Source of the DNA: Flavobacteriales bacterium
GTDB lineage: Bacteria > Bacteroidota > Bacteroidia > NS11-12g > UBA9320
Length of the DNA stretch: 64,000 nucleotides
NCBI GenBank assembly: GCA_020635435.1
Contig: JACJZU010000001.1
Span: 1,064,215-1,128,214, forward strand
Reading direction: 5' to 3'
In this document: piece after piece, positions 53,329 to 61,778 of the stretch
How positions within the stretch are numbered: position 1 is the first letter of the stretch
Layout of the letters: the number at the start of each line of letters is the position of its first letter
Notes under the pieces: generated by a model
The model's input: the letters and a program-made list of their open reading frames with translations, nothing else
Databases searched by the model: none
Told to the model about the DNA's origin: nothing
Translations under genes and position numbers: made by a program

Positions 53329-55290
53329 TTAGTGCTTCAGCTTAACAATTTTATGCGTAGCTGTCTCACCATTTGCATGTACACGCAACCAGTAGATACC
53401 GTCCGGTACATCCTGTAAATTCAGTTTGTAAACAGATCCGGATGTTTCGCCATCCCCATCAGAATAAACGATCTGTCCCAATCCATTCAATACTTCAACC
53501 GAGAGCTTATCTCCGGAATAATTGTTCAAGTGTACGAAGTACGATCCGCTCCCCGGATTCGGATAAACCTTGCTTGAAATGGCTGCATCCTGCTCTTCAA
53601 CGCTGAGCAGAATATTCTCATCCATTACGGAGATGGTGAATCCTTCTTGCTTCAATAAACTACCAATAGAGTCCATACCTATCGAGTCGCAATGTGTGTT
53701 GTTACAACCGGTAATTGAATCGGTAATGGTCAAACAGATCTGGTACAAGCCGAATTTCTTGTATTTGTGGTTCGGGTTTTTAATGTGGGCAGAGTTGCCA
53801 TCACCAAAATCCCAGTAATACTGCGTTGTGCTTGTTAACCCGGTACTGTTATTTACGATGAACAGGTTGAATTTGTTGGAAGTATCAATGGCCAGATAGA
53901 ATCGCGCTTTGCAAATGATATTGATGGTGACATCCTTACAAACTGAGTCACACGGATCTCCATTCGCATCCAGGAGATACAAGCAGATGGTATAAGTTCC
54001 GGAGCTATCGTAGGCATGGAAAGGTGTTTCTGTTCCGCTGTAATCTCGTTTTCCATCACCAAAATCCCAGATCAGGGAGTACGCACCGGAAGCCTTCGAA
54101 TCGTTGTGGATACTCACTACATCATTCTGAACCGATACGCTGAAGGCGGCTGTACCGCATTTAACCGGATCAGTTACGTTGCAAGTGGTGATCATAGCAG
54201 AGTCAAACCCGGATATGTCCGCTCTTCCGAAAAGCGTAATGTCGTCCGCATAATCTTTGATCAGGCTCTCGATGTCAGCAGCAGTGGTGGCTACCCAATA
54301 GTTGCCGGTAAAATCGAGCGTGTCGGCTGTGGTCGGACTCGGATTGGTTCCCTGCATCAACAATTTATAGCCCGGACCGGGATGATGGAGGAAGTTATTG
54401 CCATTCAGCGCAACCTTTTTGAATTTGGAAACACCGCTGGTACTGTAGAACTTGAGCATCGGATAATTTGTGCCATCTCCTACCGTATCCAACGTGTTGT
54501 TGATGAATTCGATGGATTTGTTGGTTGCTGTTGAAGTATAAGTTGAAATGCTCATACCCTGTGGGATGTTCACGAACGTATTGCAGCGGATATCGCCCCC
54601 GCCATAATACAGGTAGAAGTTCATCGCACGAAGATTCTCCACATGGTTCTTGTGGAAGAGGATGGCGCCATAAATGTAGCAGTAGTACGCGTTTCGGATA
54701 TCGCAACCAACAATTTTTGCTTTGTTCGTAGAACCCGACAGATAAATTGGATAGCCCTGATAATAGCTCGAATAATATGTGCCCTCAAACGAACTGTTTG
54801 ATATGTCCAATAGGTTGCTGTCCGATGAGCCTACAGAGTAGATACCGTAGTACAGCGAGTCGAATTTGCAATAGTCAACCTTAAGGTCGGTACGGTAAAC
54901 ATCGATCAAACGCGTTCCGGATCCCGTGCCGGATAAATAGGCATATCTGAAATATGCCCCATTACCGGTTGAATCATCGTAGTCAACGCTTTTTTCAGAG
55001 AAGCGCATCTGAAGTCCGCGGATCCGAACCAGTGAATCCTTGTTCCCGAGTACCTGAAATTCCCCGTCAATGATAAGGCGTACGTTATTGACTGTACCGA
55101 TCACTTCCGTACCCGGCATAACTTTAACGCTTACCCCATTATCGATGTAGGTGTTCTGTGTGATGAGGTATGGACTTCCGGCAGCCGTCCAAACCTGGTC
55201 GGAGGTTACCAATGCTGGAACCGTAGTTTGAGCGGTTGCAGTAAGTATAAACTGAAAGGCAACAAACAGGAGTAGTATTTTCTTGATCAT
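53329..55290 (-). CDS. T9SS-secreted protein with beta-helix and PKD domains
   Basis: 653 aa. Signal peptide MIKKILLLFVAFQFILTATAQ, then a right-handed beta-helix-like region (about 40-350) with LDISNSSFEG and IEFINNTLDTVGD-type rungs. Two PKD domains follow, with YSLIWDFGDGKRDYSG and YYWDFGDGNSAHIKNPNHKY at about 385-525. The last 75 residues are a T9SS sorting domain (SSKVYPNPGSGSYFVHL...GIYWLRVHANGETATHKIVKLKH). Probable surface adhesin or carbohydrate-binding protein; ligand unknown. Confidence 0.85.
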   Translation of the reverse strand: MIKKILLLFVAFQFILTATAQTTVPALVTSDQVWTAAGSPYLITQNTYIDNGVSVKVMPGTEVIGTVNNVRLIIDGEFQVLGNKDSLVRIRGLQMRFSEKSVDYDDSTGNGAYFRYAYLSGTGSGTRLIDVYRTDLKVDYCKFDSLYYGIYSVGSSDSNLLDISNSSFEGTYYSSYYQGYPIYLSGSTNKAKIVGCDIRNAYYCYIYGAILFHKNHVENLRAMNFYLYYGGGDIRCNTFVNIPQGMSISTYTSTATNKSIEFINNTLDTVGDGTNYPMLKFYSTSGVSKFKKVALNGNNFLHHPGPGYKLLMQGTNPSPTTADTLDFTGNYWVATTAADIESLIKDYADDITLFGRADISGFDSAMITTCNVTDPVKCGTAAFSVSVQNDVVSIHNDSKASGAYSLIWDFGDGKRDYSGTETPFHAYDSSGTYTICLYLLDANGDPCDSVCKDVTINIICKARFYLAIDTSNKFNLFIVNNSTGLTSTTQYYWDFGDGNSAHIKNPNHKYKKFGLYQICLTITDSITGCNNTHCDSIGMDSIGSLLKQEGFTISVMDENILLSVEEQDAAISSKVYPNPGSGSYFVHLNNYSGDKLSVEVLNGLGQIVYSDGDGETSGSVYKLNLQDVPDGIYWLRVHANGETATHKIVKLKH

Positions 55291-55306
55291 GATTTTGATT
55301 GTTTAC

Positions 55307-55318
55307 CCGTATATACGG
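55307..55318. promoter_or_regulatory. 12-bp palindrome CCGTATATACGG
   Basis: Perfect palindrome in the divergent gap between the T9SS PKD gene and the DUF4197 gene, 17 bp upstream of the former's ATG. Possible operator; no regulator assigned. Confidence 0.35.
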
Positions 55319-55444
55319 CAATATGGACAAAAGGGTTGGGAAGCTCGGGGAGAATGGTTGCGATTCGATCAAATTTACAACACGGTGTCGTAATTGATGT
55401 CTTCGAGCCTCGATTATAAAGCTATTTGTGAATATACTTGCGCT

Positions 55445-56170
55445 ATGAAAAAGTGGTCGTACCTAGTCGTGTTGCTGTGTTCAATTTCCCTGTTCTCCTG
55501 CGACGAACTCGATACAATAATTGAAGATGCCGGTTTGACGAACGAGGAAGTTGTAGCCGGGCTGCGCTCCGCACTCACCGTGGGAACCGACACGTCTGTT
55601 ACGACTCTTTCGGCTGTTGATGGTTACTTTGGAGATGAACTGGTTAAGATCCTGCTTCCGGAGGAAGCTGCCGTGATCGTTTCTAACATTTCCAAAGTTC
55701 CGGGAGGCAATCTCCTGATCGATCAGGCGATTCTTGCCGTAAACCGTGCTGCAGAAGATGCAGCGGTTGAAGCCCGACCCATTTTTGTAAATGCCATCAG
55801 CGGGATCACCATCGAAGATGGCTTTGCCATTTTGAACGGTGGCGAAAGGGCAGCAACCGATTATCTGAGAACAAATACCGAAACCGGACTTCGGGCTTCT
55901 TTTCAACCACGCATTGCCAATTCGCTTGGGAAGAAACTGGTTGGGAATGTTTCTGCCGAAAGCACTTATGCCGCCCTCATCGATGCATACAATAAAGCCT
56001 CACTCAACGGTATACTCTTCCCTCAGGTGAAAACCAATTCATTAACCGAGCACACTACCGAGCGCGCACTGAACGGCCTTTTCCTGAAGGTTGCCGATGA
56101 AGAATTCAATATTCGAACAAAAGCCTCCCACCGTGTGAACGACATTTTGGTAAAGGTTTTTGGATCCTGA
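55445..56170 (+). CDS. DUF4197 lipoprotein (second copy)
   Basis: 241 aa from ATG 55445 (MKKWSYLVVLLCSISLFSC, lipobox Cys19); the longer frame at 55394 lacks a signal. The body follows the family pattern: GLRSALTVGTDTSVTTLSAVDGYFGDELVKILLPEEA, EDGFAILNGGERAATDYL and NDILVKVFGS. It is homologous to the gene at 10219-10935 over the whole length, though clearly diverged. Function unknown. An imperfect -7 element TATACTTG ends 4 bp before the ATG. Confidence 0.85.
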   Translation: MKKWSYLVVLLCSISLFSCDELDTIIEDAGLTNEEVVAGLRSALTVGTDTSVTTLSAVDGYFGDELVKILLPEEAAVIVSNISKVPGGNLLIDQAILAVNRAAEDAAVEARPIFVNAISGITIEDGFAILNGGERAATDYLRTNTETGLRASFQPRIANSLGKKLVGNVSAESTYAALIDAYNKASLNGILFPQVKTNSLTEHTTERALNGLFLKVADEEFNIRTKASHRVNDILVKVFGS

Positions 56171-56202
56171 CACGTAAGCCCTTTTGAATACAGCACCCGT
56201 TG

Positions 56203-56218
56203 TGTGACTTAAATCATA
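56203..56218 (+). promoter_or_regulatory. Candidate Crp/Fnr-family site upstream of the copper-import operon
   Basis: TGTGA-CTTAAA-TCATA fits TGA-N6-TCA, the Crp/Fnr core. Its centre is about 62 bp before the start predicted from the -7 element at 56262-56269, a classic activator position. The same half-site pattern appears in the crp/nos intergenic region. Confidence 0.5.
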
Positions 56219-56261
56219 TAATAATGTAACTGTCCGCACTTTCCGGCAACCCGTTTTCTGC

Positions 56262-56269
56262 TATTTTTG
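56262..56269 (+). promoter_or_regulatory. -7 element TATTTTTG of the copper-import operon
   Basis: Exact TAnnTTTG match ending 4 bp before the GTG at 56274, with TTTC 18 bp upstream as a plausible -33. A leaderless or nearly leaderless transcript is implied. Confidence 0.55.
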
Positions 56270-56273
56270 AAGT

Positions 56274-56645
56274 GTGAAGCGCTATGTGGCCATCGGGTTA
56301 TTGCTAGGTATCGTGATGCAATTGCTGGTATCGCTGGCAATAATTGTGCGCTTTGAATTCAATCGGGATTACATCACGGAAGTATTCTGTATCAACAAGG
56401 ACAAACCCGAACTCAATTGTCACGGCACCTGCCATCTCAACAAGCAACTGCAGAAGCAGAACGTATTAACCGGCGATGATCCCGCCGAATTGGTGGAATT
56501 GAATTTTGTATTTTTCGCGTTTCGCATGACACAGGAGTTTCAACTGTCGGATCTCCAGTTCGTTGCACAGAATTTTTACGAGAGGTACACGCCTTTCAAC
56601 AGCTCGGCCGAAGCGAGCGAAATTTTTCATCCGCCCAGGGGATAA
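56274..56645 (+). CDS. Small Cys-rich membrane protein of the copper/nos region
   Basis: 123 aa from a GTG start fixed by the promoter box. One N-terminal membrane span (MKRYVAIGLLLGIVMQLLVSLAIIVRF), then a short periplasmic part with C-x9-C-x3-C (CINKDKPELNCHGTCHLNKQL, C39, C49, C53 and His residues), a likely metal-binding loop. The C-terminus is Ser- and Pro-rich (FNSSAEASEIFHPPRG). It leads the unit of the FixH-like protein and the OprC/NosA-like receptor, so copper handling is probable but not shown. Confidence 0.75.
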   Translation: MKRYVAIGLLLGIVMQLLVSLAIIVRFEFNRDYITEVFCINKDKPELNCHGTCHLNKQLQKQNVLTGDDPAELVELNFVFFAFRMTQEFQLSDLQFVAQNFYERYTPFNSSAEASEIFHPPRG

Positions 56646-56677
56646 TTCAACATACTCCGGACCTTTCCGAATTTTTT

Positions 56678-56701
56678 GCATCTGCATCAAGCAGCAGATG
56701 C
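56678..56701 (+). other. Hairpin between the Cys-rich protein and FixH-like genes
   Basis: GCATCTGC-N8-GCAGATGC, a perfect 8-bp stem 27 bp upstream of the next ATG with no T-tract after it. Possibly an mRNA processing or stability element. Confidence 0.4.
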
Positions 56702-56728
56702 TATGTTGTATTTATCCATTAACAATAT

Positions 56729-57556
56729 ATGAACTTTCAAATTAAAACCTGGTTCATGGGTTCATTGCTCATGGCCGGGCTCCTGGTGGGATGTAAAGAC
56801 GAACCCACCATTGAGCCAACTGATAACAACAATTCCAATAGTGATCTCATCGAGATCGCCTCTGCCCAGTCCGATGTCGGTGATTGGACTGTGAAACTAT
56901 TTGCCGCTGAAAAACTTTTCATGGGCTACAATAAATTGTATCTCGAAGTATGGGATAAAACCACGAACACACGGGTGAATAGCGCTAAAATAGCGCTGAA
57001 TCCCATGATGGACATGGGCGCCATGCAGCATTCCGCGCCTTTCGAGAACCCCTCGGAAACAGCTGAATCCGGTATGTTCGCCTGTGCCGTCGTATTTCAG
57101 ATGCCTGGTGAAATGGGCTGGAAGCTGAATGTGGATGTGGAAATGCCCGACGGATCGAGAAAAGGGAAGGCCGAACTGCCGCTTCAGGTAGCTAGTCCCG
57201 ATGTGGTACGTACCCATGTAGTTATGCCTGCAGGCGGAGGCGACCCGCTCATCATATCCCTGGTTGAACCGATCGAACCGAAGGTGGGTATGAATCGTTT
57301 CGAGATCGCAGTGCATCGAAGGGCTTCTATGATGTCCTTTCCGGCAGACGACAGTTTGACTGTGGAGATCGAACCCGAAATGCCTTCTATGGGACACGGT
57401 TCGCCCAACAATGTGAATCCCGTGATCGCAGAGAACGGTCATTATGTGGGCACCGTGAATTTCACGATGACCGGTATGTGGTACGTGCACCTCAAGATCA
57501 TGCACGGTGCGGAGGTTCTCGACGATAAGTCGTATTTCGAGATCAACCTTAAATGA
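56729..57556 (+). CDS. Met-rich FixH/YtkA-like lipoprotein
   Basis: 275 aa with lipobox MAGLLVGC. Two similar beta-sandwich halves (about 45-150 and 155-272) of the FixH/YtkA type follow (VWDKTTNTRVNSAKIALNPMMDMGAMQHSAP; EIEPEMPSMGHGSPNN; MTGMWYVHLKIMHG). Met- and His-rich stretches in both halves suggest copper(I) binding in the periplasm. It overlaps the following receptor gene by 4 bp, so translation is coupled. It may hand copper to or from the receptor, or supply NosZ; inference. Confidence 0.8.
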   Translation: MNFQIKTWFMGSLLMAGLLVGCKDEPTIEPTDNNNSNSDLIEIASAQSDVGDWTVKLFAAEKLFMGYNKLYLEVWDKTTNTRVNSAKIALNPMMDMGAMQHSAPFENPSETAESGMFACAVVFQMPGEMGWKLNVDVEMPDGSRKGKAELPLQVASPDVVRTHVVMPAGGGDPLIISLVEPIEPKVGMNRFEIAVHRRASMMSFPADDSLTVEIEPEMPSMGHGSPNNVNPVIAENGHYVGTVNFTMTGMWYVHLKIMHGAEVLDDKSYFEINLK

Positions 57557-59610
57557 CGCGTGTCGGACGTTTGTTCCTGTTCATTGCATTCCTGAGTGCA
57601 GGGAATTTGTCGGTTGCCCAAACCGACAGTTCCCTGCGCTTTTATACAGGAGACCTCGGCGAACAAGACTTTGAGCTTTCCGAGGTGCGTGTGCGGCGGT
57701 CGTGTACGTGTTCCGGCGTGTGTTGTTGTGCGAAGAAACAGGAGTCGGTTTACACCGGCAATCGTTTCGTTTCCACCGACATACTTTTAAGCCGAGATCC
57801 TTCCATTGAACTTATCCGAAGGGGTGCATTCGCCTTAGAACCTGTATTGAACGGGATGTCGACGGATCGTATGAACATTACCATCGATGGCATGAAGATC
57901 TTCGGAGCCTGTACGGACAAGATGGATCCCATTACGTCCTATGTGGAGCCAAACAACATGAAGTCCGTTGCCGTGCTCCAGGGGAGTGCCGGGGCCTTAT
58001 TCGGCTCATCCATTGCCGGCACCCTCAACATGGAAACACAAGGTGCTTCGATACGCCCCTCCATGAAATGGACCGGGGAAGTGGGAACGGGGTACAACAG
58101 TGCGGCCAAAGGGATCAGCCATTTGTACGCTCTGAACCGAAGCGGTGCAAAATGGGCTGTTTCATCCAACGGGGTTTACCGGAAGTTCGGCAATTATCGA
58201 AGTGGCCATGGGGAACGCATTCCATTCACACAGTTTGAGAAATGGAATAACTCCTTTTCGGCAAAGTACATGCCTCGCGAACGTCAGATCCTGCGACTTG
58301 ATCTCATCATCGATGAAGGCTATAATATCGGATACGCCGCCCTACCCATGGATGTGCTCTACGCAAAGGCCCGAATTGGGGGGATTAGCCTTGAACAGTT
58401 CTATCAAAAGGGCTTTTTCGAACGTGGGGAATTCAAATTCTATGCAAACCGTGTAAAACACGCCATGGACGATACCGATCGTCCCGATGTTCCAATGCAC
58501 ATGGAAATGCCGGGCCTAACGGAAACCATCGGAAGCTATGCCGATCTGCGGTACAAAAGATCGGCGCATAAGGGTATTTTGCGCTTAGACCTGTTCCGAA
58601 CCCGCTCCCGTGCGGAGATGACCATGTTTCCGGCTGGGGAGTTACCTATGTTCATGCTCACCTGGCCCGATATCGTAAAACAAAGTGCGGGAATCTATTT
58701 ACGCGATGTTTGGGAACTGAGATCAGGCAACCGCATAGGTGTGAATTTTCGGTTCGACTTTGTTTCATCCCAAAGTGTCGACCAATTTGGGATAGCTCAG
58801 GCTTCCGTTTTCAATCAGAACATTGGAGAAACCGACCTGAGGTTCCTCCGAAATGCCGGTTTGAGCTATACCGCCAAACTGAAACAAAACTGGAAATACT
58901 GGGTTACCTGTGGCTTCGTGGAAAGATCTCCGTCCACAACGGAACAATATGCCTTCTACATTTTCAATGCAATGGATGGTTACGACTACATAGGTAATAG
59001 GTCCATCCAAAACGAAAAGGCCTGGCAAAGCGATCTTGGACTTGAATGGAAGAAGCGCAGAATTACCTGGACACTCACTACTTTTCATTACCGAATTCAG
59101 GACTACATCATGGGTAAGATCGAGTCGGATTATGATGCCATGACCATAGGAGCCCGGGGCGTTAAAATGACTACGAACCTTCCATCAGCGCTCTTAACCG
59201 GGGCACGAACAATCTTGTCCTATCAAGTGAACCGAAATTTTGAACTGAACGGAAGGGCGTCCTACACGTATGGAACAATACCGGGGGGAGATCCTTTACC
59301 GATGATCGCACCTATGCGCAATGTGTTGAGCTGCAGGTGGACGGGCAACAAGATGTTCCTTCAACTCGAAACGGAAGCCGCGGCAGGTCAGAACCGCGTA
59401 AATCCCGATTTTGGGGAACAAACAACACCGGCCTATACATTGATCCATTTCCGCAGTGGTTACACAGTGAAAACGCCGAAAGGAAGGTTGATCTTAAATG
59501 GCGGAGTGGAGAATCTGTTCGATCGACATTACCGTACCCATCTCACCTGGGGTGGAATACCGCAGCCGGGTATTAATGCCTTCCTGAATGTGAACTATGC
59601 GTTCAATTGA
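57553..59610 (+). CDS. TonB-dependent copper receptor (OprC/NosA-like)
   Basis: 685-aa outer-membrane receptor. Signal peptide about 1-22. A cysteine cluster CTCSGVCCC (C51, 53, 57, 58, 59) lies just before the plug. The plug has the OprC/NosA copper-site motif IFGACTDKMDPITSYVEPNNM (C120 to M124), then VLQGSAGALFGSSIAGTLNMET. The barrel ends VENLFDRHYRTHLTWGGIPQPGINAFLNVNYAFN. Imports copper for NosZ in other bacteria. Start overlaps the FixH-like gene by 4 bp. The Cys cluster is unusual for the family and may bind Cu(I). Confidence 0.87.
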   Translation: MTRVGRLFLFIAFLSAGNLSVAQTDSSLRFYTGDLGEQDFELSEVRVRRSCTCSGVCCCAKKQESVYTGNRFVSTDILLSRDPSIELIRRGAFALEPVLNGMSTDRMNITIDGMKIFGACTDKMDPITSYVEPNNMKSVAVLQGSAGALFGSSIAGTLNMETQGASIRPSMKWTGEVGTGYNSAAKGISHLYALNRSGAKWAVSSNGVYRKFGNYRSGHGERIPFTQFEKWNNSFSAKYMPRERQILRLDLIIDEGYNIGYAALPMDVLYAKARIGGISLEQFYQKGFFERGEFKFYANRVKHAMDDTDRPDVPMHMEMPGLTETIGSYADLRYKRSAHKGILRLDLFRTRSRAEMTMFPAGELPMFMLTWPDIVKQSAGIYLRDVWELRSGNRIGVNFRFDFVSSQSVDQFGIAQASVFNQNIGETDLRFLRNAGLSYTAKLKQNWKYWVTCGFVERSPSTTEQYAFYIFNAMDGYDYIGNRSIQNEKAWQSDLGLEWKKRRITWTLTTFHYRIQDYIMGKIESDYDAMTIGARGVKMTTNLPSALLTGARTILSYQVNRNFELNGRASYTYGTIPGGDPLPMIAPMRNVLSCRWTGNKMFLQLETEAAAGQNRVNPDFGEQTTPAYTLIHFRSGYTVKTPKGRLILNGGVENLFDRHYRTHLTWGGIPQPGINAFLNVNYAFN

Positions 59611-59634
59611 AAGCGAGAATGATCCGATCGATCC

Positions 59635-60369
59635 TTAGTTCGAGGAATTCGGAATTTCGATCGGACCCTGAGAAAGATCCTTGGAACATAAGGTCATCGC
59701 ACACAGCGCATCAATATTCGTGATGCGCAATTTCTTACCTTCAATACCTATGATGCCATCGTTCTGCAATTCGGCTAAACTTCGGATCACCGATTCGTAG
59801 GTGGTACCGGCAAGTGAAGCAATATCTCTCCGACTCAAGGTGAAACTCAGTAAACCCGGATCCGATTCGTTCAATCCGAAGCTCTCCATGTTCATTCGAA
59901 TGGCCTGAGCAACCCGTTGCTTGACCGACATATTCAACTGATTCTTCCGCATCCTTTCCGAACGGCGCAGCTCCTCCGCAAAGAACATCATAAAGTAATA
60001 GCAGAACAGATTATTGGCCTTGAGCAAACTTTGAAAGATGCTCATTGGTAGGATGTATACAGATGTATCGGAAAGTGCTACAGCTGAGATGGAGAAGGTG
60101 AAATCCTCCCCGAATCCCCTATGCCCGATAACCTGACCATCCGTGGCAAAACGGACGATCACCTCGATCTGATCGGTGTAATTCGAGAATACCTTCACTC
60201 GGCCCTGCTTAACCATGAATATATTCTCAGCCTTTTGACCTTCTTTCAAGATCAATTCCCCTTTCCTGAAATCGAGTGTGGTGGTATGCTGCTGAGCTAA
60301 CTCTCGCCACTCAGGTGCACAAAATTTCTCGATCAGCTTGTCCAGCTGTTTAAGTTCGGCGGAATTCAT
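59635..60369 (-). CDS. Crp/Fnr-family transcriptional regulator of the nos locus
   Basis: 244 aa. Cyclic-nucleotide-binding-like sensor domain (about 20-130, LDFRKGELILKEGQKAENIFMVKQGRVKVFSNY, IGHRGFGEDFTFSISAVALSDTSVYILP), then a dimer helix and a C-terminal winged HTH (about 175-220, LSRRDIASLAGTTYESVIRSLAELQNDGIIGIEGKKLRI). The four-Cys Fnr [4Fe-4S] motif is absent; only scattered Cys occur (C17, C132, C228, C232), so NO or another signal may act through the sensor domain. It lies convergent with the copper receptor and divergent from the nos genes. Confidence 0.88.
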   Translation of the reverse strand: MNSAELKQLDKLIEKFCAPEWRELAQQHTTTLDFRKGELILKEGQKAENIFMVKQGRVKVFSNYTDQIEVIVRFATDGQVIGHRGFGEDFTFSISAVALSDTSVYILPMSIFQSLLKANNLFCYYFMMFFAEELRRSERMRKNQLNMSVKQRVAQAIRMNMESFGLNESDPGLLSFTLSRRDIASLAGTTYESVIRSLAELQNDGIIGIEGKKLRITNIDALCAMTLCSKDLSQGPIEIPNSSN

Positions 60370-60655
60370 TGTCGCTGTTGTTCCGAATTGAAACGTTAAA
60401 ATTACGTAAGAGGTTCACAACTACCACCCGCCCGATCAGGGAATTCTGCAGAGGGTGCCTTTCTGAAAGCTGGAAAAGTTCCGTCACCGCAACATCCATT
60501 GTGTGAGATAGCGCAATCTACGTAATACGTTTTTGACCTAAACATATGAACAATATGTTTTATCGCATCATAAAATATGATACTAATCATATTAAATGGA
60601 TGGTTAAGGAGGTTCCTTCGTGTTGATAAAAAGGGAACCCCTCAACTTAAATACT
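60370..60655. promoter_or_regulatory. crp/nos divergent control region with two palindromes
   Basis: 286 bp without a gene. AAACATAT-N5-ATATGTTT (60540-60560) is an 8-bp inverted repeat. AATATGA-N6-TCATATT (60574-60593) is a perfect Crp/Fnr-type palindrome. TTGTGTGA at 60499-60506 repeats the left half of the site upstream of the copper operon. Candidate targets of the adjacent regulator. No perfect TAnnTTTG box is visible, in keeping with activator dependence. Confidence 0.6.
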
Positions 60656-61240
60656 ATGAGCAGAAATGTATTTACCGCCTTGTTAGCAGCACTGATCTTC
60701 AGTTTGGTATCCTGTGCCGGCGGTACACAGGAAAATTCCGAGCAAACTCAGACAGATCAAAGTGTTGCAGAACAGAACACCCCGCTGGGACAGGCATCCG
60801 TTCAAGACAACGTTTCAGATGCCAATATCCTTCAGGTGGCCATTGGTTCTACCGATCATTCAACCCTGGTTAAAGCTGTACAAGCCGCCCAAATTGAACA
60901 TGTGTTGGTCAATGCTGGTCCACTTACCGTGTTCGCCCCGGTTAATGCAGCTTTTGAAGCATTGCCCGAAGGCGCATTGGAAGACCTTTTAAAACCTGAG
61001 AATAAACCCACACTTGCCGGTATACTCACCGGCCATGCAGCCCCCGGTTCCTACGATCCTGCAGCTCTGCGCAAAGAATCGACCAAAGGCCGCAAGATCT
61101 ACATGGCAAACGGAGCCTATCTCGAGGTTACGATGCAAGGCGATGATGTATTCGTCGGGGGTGCGAAGATCCTGGGCACTGTTCAGACCTCGAACGGGAT
61201 CATTAACGTGGTCGACAAAGTAATTATTCCTAAATCCTAA
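60656..61240 (+). CDS. Fasciclin-domain lipoprotein of the nos cluster
   Basis: 194 aa from ATG 60656 (MSRNVFTALLAALIFSLVSC, lipobox Cys20); the earlier frame has no signal. The fasciclin (FAS1) domain occupies about 60-192: NILQVAIGSTDHSTLVKAVQAAQIEHVLVNAGPLTVFAPVNAAFEALP, then LTGHAAPG and GIINVVDKVIIPKS. It is first in the presumed nosZ transcript. FAS1 proteins of this kind accompany nos genes in some Bacteroidota; the role is unknown. Confidence 0.88.
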   Translation: MSRNVFTALLAALIFSLVSCAGGTQENSEQTQTDQSVAEQNTPLGQASVQDNVSDANILQVAIGSTDHSTLVKAVQAAQIEHVLVNAGPLTVFAPVNAAFEALPEGALEDLLKPENKPTLAGILTGHAAPGSYDPAALRKESTKGRKIYMANGAYLEVTMQGDDVFVGGAKILGTVQTSNGIINVVDKVIIPKS

Positions 61241-61262
61241 TTCTAAGAAACACTCTAAAGCA

Positions 61263-61733
61263 ATGAAGACACAATTCGGCATTTTAATCATACTCATCAT
61301 ATCACAATTCGGTTTCGGTTGTGGTTCGAAAGACAATTCAGCAGGTGATTCGAGCTCCGGAGGCGGTATTATAAAAACCGTTCCGGTAAAAGATCTGGGG
61401 ATCGGCCCAATCAGCAAAGTAGAATTAGGTGATGCCATAGATGAATCTATGGCTGCTAAAGGCAAGGAACTGTTCGACCTGAAATGTACCTCCTGCCATA
61501 AAACAGATAAACGCTTCGTGGGACCGTCTTTGGCAGGTGTTACTGAACGTCGCGAACCGGAATGGATCATGAACATGATCCTGAATCCTGAACAAATGGT
61601 AGCTGAGAATGAAACAGCCAAACAGTTGATGATGGAATATACCGCACCTATGGCGAATCAAAATCTGACAGAAGAAGAGGCGAGGTCGGTGCTGGAGTAT
61701 TTCCGAACCCTGCCTGCAGATCAAAACCAATAG
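61263..61733 (+). CDS. Lipoprotein c-type cytochrome of the nos cluster
   Basis: 156 aa. Signal MKTQFGILIILIISQFGFGC (lipobox Cys20), then a Ser/Gly-rich linker and one class I cytochrome c domain with haem motif CTSCH (75-79). Axial Met is likely in YTAPMANQNLTEEEARSVLEYFRTLP. It probably donates electrons to NosZ from the quinol/bc1 chain at the outer face of the inner membrane. 22 bp after the FAS1 gene and 45 bp before nosZ. Confidence 0.92.
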   Translation: MKTQFGILIILIISQFGFGCGSKDNSAGDSSSGGGIIKTVPVKDLGIGPISKVELGDAIDESMAAKGKELFDLKCTSCHKTDKRFVGPSLAGVTERREPEWIMNMILNPEQMVAENETAKQLMMEYTAPMANQNLTEEEARSVLEYFRTLPADQNQ

Positions 61734-61778
61734 TTATTTCCGAGACCATTCAAATTCAACAAATAAAAAATTAGAATC

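Noticed and set aside
56678..56701. Terminator inside the copper operon
   Set aside because: The perfect hairpin has no T-tract on either strand and is followed by a tightly linked gene; recorded as a plain hairpin.
59635..60369. Fnr-type oxygen sensor
   Set aside because: The four-cysteine iron-sulfur motif is missing, so I call it only Crp/Fnr family.
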